Positions 59,082-64,000 of a stretch of DNA of 64,000 bases are shown one piece after another (the first letter of the stretch is position 1; each line of letters starts with the position of its first letter). The position numbers and the translations under genes were made by a program. The notes under the pieces are model-generated. The model was not told the origin of the DNA and searched no databases. It saw only the letters and a program-made list of their open reading frames with translations. This stretch comes from Lentinula raphanica (Eukaryota; Basidiomycota; Agaricomycetes; Agaricales; Omphalotaceae), in assembly GCA_027919835.1 (NCBI GenBank), contig JANVFP010000018.1, positions 1 to 64,000 of the forward strand. Direction: 5' to 3'.

Positions 59082-62000
59082 TTAACTCACATTTTGTTGA
59101 AGTTCTTGAACGACATTCGCTGACCGGAGTGTTCTTCGTTGGATGTCCTTGAGATACTGGGTTGCGGCAATAGTATCAACGGTCGACGTAAAATCATGAA
59201 TTGGTGTCAAAGGTCTGCCAGAGGACAGTGGCGGTTCGGAATTTGCTCTAGTTTCAGAAGAGCCCATTACGGACGACAACCCGAAAGGCCTGGCAGGAAA
59301 GGCTGGGGTGGACGACAAACCAAAACCTGGCTGATTAGGGAACGTTGATGTTAAGCCGAAAGCTGATTGGGTGGACGATGTTGAAGCTGTCTGATTCGAT
59401 GACGGATTCGACGTTGCTCCGAAAGACGACTGCTCAGTAAATGGAGGAAAGGTTGACGCTAGATGAGTAGACGATGTCGAAGCAATTCCCGCTTGATTCG
59501 ACGAAGGAGTTATTGTCCCGGCATCTGACTGTCCAAAAGAATTAGATCCTGCTTGGTACGATGTCGGATTTGGCGTTGTTCCGAATGTAGACTGATTGGT
59601 AGATGTCGGAAAGCCTGGAGGGAATTGGCTAGGGAGGGTTGGACCAGATGATGAAGGAAATCCTGGTTTCAACGGAAAGTCTGGGCCAAACGACTGGCCA
59701 GATTCTGGTTGCAACGGAAAGCCTGGGCTGAAGGACTGGCTCGGGAAGGTCGGACCTGTTTGCACTGGAAATGTTGAGGTGGGAATGGACTCGAAACCTG
59801 TAAGCAGTTGTGATGCTGAACTCGAACTAATGGTGCAAAGCCGATACTGACCAGTGTCAGGAAAGCTTCCAGGTAAGAATTGTAGTGTGCTTGAATTAGC
59901 AGAATCAGAACTTAAAGGACCAGATTCGGGGCGAACGGTACAGGTTTGAGGAGTTCGCATTTGACTTCGGCATTTCTGGAGGTCCCCCAAGGTGCTTGAG
60001 TGCTCTGTACGCAGATCTTGCAGTTCCTTCGACATCTTCTCTTGAGTTTGCTGTGCACATAGAAATATTCATTAGGACTAACACATCATTCGGACGTTAG
60101 AATTACAAGCCTTAATCAAATTGTAAGCGCTGAACAAAGCATCATATCGGTTCTGTAAAAATATGAAGATTGAGGAAGTTGTAACACCGAGAAAAGATCG
60201 CCGGTAATACTTTGTCCACTTGATTACGGATCTCATCTTCTAATTCCTGTATACGAGGTGCATGATCCTAGACCGAAGGTGAACTCTCTGATCCATACAC
60301 AGTGGGCATAATGAAAACAAACCTGATGCTGGGCTTTGTTCAATTCATTTTTGAGAGACTGGATTTCCGATTGATACTTGAGTTTTTCGGCGTCAAAGGA
60401 ATAGGTTCTCTGCTCTAGCTCGCGAATGGTGCTTTCCTGCTCGAAAAATGTGTTGTTTTTCTTCTTCGTCAACTCGAGCTCAGCCAGGACTGAATCATTG
60501 TTCATCTGAAGAAAAGAAAGGCCCGAGGTGAATATGGATATGTTGCAGTGAATTCCGAATCTAGGATTGACTGACTTTAAGCTGTTCTTTTTCTGCTAGT
60601 AACAAGTCTTTGTCTTTCTCCAGAGTGACAATCGTCGTCGACTTTTGGTTGAGCTCAACCTGTATATAACCAGGGTGAGTCGCCGTAGTGTACTTGCTCA
60701 AAGCACACACTCACCTTGCACCCGTCGGATTCCTTCTTGTATCTCTGTGCATCAAGCTTCAAAATATCTAGAGTGGCCTTCGAAGCCCGCAGTTCGTCCT
60801 TTTGGGATGTACTAGGTCAGACGTGCGAGTATACTGCAATGAGCTATCAACTTACCTCCAGGTCTTCTTTTTCTGCTCTGACAGTTGCTCCTTCTGATAG
60901 TAGGGATTGCTTGTCTCTTTGAAGAGCAGCGATAGATACTATGATGCGGTTGAGCTCAACCTGTATATAACCTGGGTGAGTTGCCGTAGTGTACTTGCTT
61001 AAAGCACACACTCACCTTGCACCCGTCGGATTCCTTCTTGTATCTCTGTGCATCAAGCTTCAAAATATCTAGAGTGGCCTTTGAAGCCCGCAGTTCGTCC
61101 TTTTGGGATGTACTAGGTCAGACGTGCGAGTATACTGCAATGAGCTATCAACTTACCTCCAGGTCTTCTTTCTCTGCTCTGACAGTTGCTCCTTCTGATA
61201 GTAGGGATTGCTTGTCTCTTTGAAGAGCAGCGATAGATACTATGATGCGGTTGAGCTCATCCTGTATATAACCTGGGTGAGTGGCCGTAGTGTACTTGCT
61301 CATAGTACACACTCACCTTGCACCCGTCGGATTCCTTCTTGTATCTCTGTGCATCAAGCTTCAAAGTATCTAGAGTGGCCTTCGAAGCCCGCAGTTCGTC
61401 CTTTGGGGATGTACTAGGTCAGACGTGCGAGTATACTGCAATGAGCTATCAACTTACCTCCAGGTCTTCTTTCTCTGCTCTGACAGTTGCTCCTTCTGAT
61501 AGTAGGAATTGCTTGTCTCTTTGAAGAGCAGCGATAGATACTATGCTGCGGTTGAGCTCATCCTGTATATAACCTGGGTGAGTTGCCGTAGTGTACTTGC
61601 TTAAAGCACACACTCACCTTGCACCCGTCGGATTCCTTCTTGTATCTCTGTGCATCAAGCTTCAAAATATCTAGAGTGGCCTTCGAAGCCCGCAGTTCGT
61701 CCTTTTGGGATGTACTAGGTCAGATGTGCGAGTATACTGCAATGAGCTATCAACTTACCTCCAGGTCTTCTTTCTCTGCTCTGAATGTTGCTCCATCTGT
61801 CTGTAATGTTGAGAGAGAGACGGTGGCTACCCTGTGTTCTTGCTATGGGATGATCAGTTAAATCGGTGACGATGTCAAGGATAACGTTAACTCACTTGAA
61901 GCTCTTCTTTTTCTGATAGTAGGGATTGCTTGTCTCTTTGAAGAGCAGCGATAGATACTATGATGCGGTTGAGCTCATCCTGTATATAACCTGGGTGAGT

Positions 62001-64000
62001 TGCCGTAGTGTACTTGCTCATAGTACACACTCACCTTGCACTCGTTAGATTCCTTCTTGTATCTCTGTGCATCAAGCTTCAGAGTATCTAGAGTAGCCTT
62101 CGAAGCCCGCAGTTCGTCCTATTGTGAGCAAAATCTGGAAGGGATACCAACACATGATGAATACTCATACTCACTGTTGCCGTTTGACAACGAGATTTGA
62201 ATTCCACGGCCCTCACTTCTGTATCGCATAATTGCTGGGAAAGATTCTCGTTCATATCCCGAAACTCGTTGAGAGTTCGCTTTGGGATGTACTAGGTCAG
62301 ACGTGCGAGTGTACTGCAATGAGCTATCAACTTACCTCCAGGTCTTCTTTTTCTGCTCTCAATGTGGTCCCATCTGTTTGTAACGTTTGAAGAGAGGCAA
62401 CGGCTACCCTGCGTATTCCCTATGGTATGATCAGTTCATATATTGAGAATGTCAAGGCTCTGATTCACTAACTTCGAGCCTTTCTGTTTCTGCTAGAAGG
62501 GAGTCCCTCTCCTCCTAACGAGCCATTGCCGTTATTTTGTTAGAGTTGAGCTGATCCTATAACGGTTGCAGAACTCACTACTGCACTTTCATAATGAGAT
62601 TGCCACTCTGTGGCCTTCGCGTCTACCTCGCGGACTTGCTGGGTAAGAACATCGTTCGTGTTCTGACACTCACGCAGATTTCGCTTTGAAAGGTACTGAG
62701 TCAGATAGGCGAGATTTCCACAACTGTCAACTTACCTCAAGCTCTTCTTTCTCTGATCTGATAGTCATTCCGTCCGCTTGTAATGCCTATGGGATGATCA
62801 GTAAAGGTAGTGAGTACGGTGAGGTACAGTGAGGTACAGTTCACTGACTTGGAACTGTTCTTTTTCTGCTTGTAATGCGTCCTTGTCTTTTTGAAGAGCG
62901 GCAATGATTGCCGAGTCGCGGATGTGTTCATCCTGTATAGACAGAGTGAAATTAGAGCGACTCGAAAGCCGAATGAACCCATGACGATCACTCACCGATA
63001 CCCTTCCAAACCGAGATCTCCATTCTGAAGCCTTTTCTTCTGCATCATTAAGTTGTTGGGAAAGGTTGACGTTCGCACTCCGGAACTCCTCGAGAGTTCG
63101 CTTTGGGATGTAATGAGACAGATGGGCAAGTACTAGACTCAGTTGTCAACATACCTCGAGACCCTCTTTCTCCGTTTTCAATGCTGGCCCATCCGTTTCA
63201 AGTGTTTCAAGGGCAGCGGTAGCTACTCTATACTGATCCTGATGGAAGAATGGGGTATGCATCAGCCAGAATTGTTGAACTGGGTTCATCGCAACTATAT
63301 CCAGGACGACTCACCGTTAGAACTTGATACTCAGCCCTCCAGTCTGTTGCTGCAGATTCTGCTTCCATCAGATCGCTTCGAATACTCTCTTGCGCAGAAC
63401 GCAATTCCTCATTGTCTTGCTTCATATCACCACTTTCAACACGGATTACTTCTTCGTGAATGAGAAGCATCAATCTTACCTCGAATCGCTGGTTCTTCAG
63501 CTTGAATGCTTCAGCGTCCTTTTGAAGAACGTCAAGAATAGCAATCGTGGCGCGATGGGTTTCCTGTATCAAGGTCAAATAGAGTCAAAGCAATGAAGGA
63601 AGTTGAAATACCTCCAGCTCCTCATGTTTAGTTTTCAGAGATTCAGTTTCTGAAAGGGCTGCTGCCGTTTCCTGCGCTAGCCTCTTGTTTTCCTTTTCTA
63701 ATCTGACCTTCTCTCCAATCGCGTGGGCACCCGGAGTGTTTTCCTAGCAGCAGATTCAATATTTTTAGGGTAATAAGTACGCACTACTATTAGTCAAAAC
63801 TCACTTTCATCATCTTCAGATTTGCTCGTGCTTCGTCCCGTTCAGATTTAATTTTATTAATATTGATCTGAAGTTTATCCCGTTCGTTCTGAGTAGAAAA
63901 AGGTATTGAGGATAGGAACTTGGGGAAGCAGCGTTGAAACATGCTTTGGCCTTTGTCAACTCGTGTTTGAGCTCCGCTTGCGAGCCACTCTAGAAATTTG
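59082..64000 (-). CDS. Large coiled-coil protein, 5' end off window
   Basis: Minus-strand exons from the right edge downwards encode heptad-rich helices (LNRIIVSIAALQRDKQSLLS; DELRASKATLDILKLDAQRY; ELEQRTYSFDAEKLKYQSEI). Then a Pro/Gly/Ser/Phe-rich segment (59082-60035) has FG-like and GFP repeats (SFSPGFPLQPESGQ; PGFPTSTNQSTFGTTPN) and ends YLKDIQRRTLRSANVVQELQ. Introns of about 50-70 bp break nearly every helix. Four exon pairs at 60650-61800 are tandem 301-bp copies. Coiled coil plus FG-like tail could suggest a scaffold or nuclear-pore-like protein, but that is only a structural impression. No start seen. Confidence 0.6.
60650..62110 (-). repeat. 301-bp tandem repeat of two exons plus two introns (4 copies plus a diverged fifth)
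   Basis: The segment CACCCGTCGGATTCCTTCTT recurs at about 60719, 61020, 61321 and 61622, exactly 301 bases apart, with over 95% identity by eye, introns included. A more diverged copy lies near 62037-62120. The short plus-strand frames inside it are antisense to the coding exons. Confidence 0.92.

Noticed and set aside
60716..61861. Four near-identical plus-strand ORFs of 68-80 codons at 301-bp steps
   Set aside because: They are antisense to minus-strand coiled-coil exons and run through introns of that gene; they recur only because the DNA unit is tandemly repeated.

Overview
The window is nuclear DNA of a basidiomycete fungus, most probably a mushroom-forming Agaricomycete. Genes are broken by many 50-70 bp GT-AG introns, often with TACTAAT-like branch sites. 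The gene content fits this: a class I hydrophobin, a group III HAMP-repeat histidine kinase, a PRM10/ThrE-type protein, basidiomycete BTB and F-box-like genes, and a Tnp2-type transposase. The species cannot be told from the sequence.

Layout. 1-4437 (minus): 5' part of a PRM10-like membrane protein running off the left edge. 4440-7500: gene-poor. 7954-15083 (plus): osmosensing-type hybrid histidine kinase with a long 5' leader intron. 15510-15923: short inverted-repeat element. 16439-17863 (plus): secreted PLC-like phosphodiesterase. 19028-19959 (plus): small bZIP protein. 20591-22366 (plus): SRPK-like kinase whose first conserved exon is cut by a second copy of the same element. 22725-23319 (minus): class I hydrophobin with a TATA box. 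25560-32230 is accessory DNA: AT-rich block, Ser-rich ORF, prolidase remnant, GIY-YIG/MUG113-like gene, and a BTB gene apparently split by an F-box-like remnant. 32259-34982 (minus): NTase-like gene. 35449-36866 (minus): coiled-coil/acidic gene. 37318-38345 (minus): RING protein. 39012-42802 (minus): Tnp2-type transposase. 43800-44525 (plus): BTB-like gene. 46084-47715 (plus): WD40-like protein with a C-terminal membrane segment. 47930-53888 (plus): very long multi-exon gene ending in a JmjC domain. 54820-56252 (plus): helical protein with a separated tail. 57264-64000 (minus): coiled-coil gene(s) running off the right edge.

The left third (to about 23.4 kb) looks like core genome. The right two thirds look like a recombining accessory region. 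The strongest signals there are a dispersed 25-bp-period repeat with core GCTTAGTCA at six gene boundaries, three places where whole exon-intron modules are tandemly amplified (about 80, 107-110 and 301 bp periods), and a duplicated gene start carried to a distant site. In the left part, the short-element family has a 3-bp ACT target duplication that is proved by the reading frame it interrupts. Gene models were assembled by eye from splice sites and reading frames, so exon edges are inferences unless stated.
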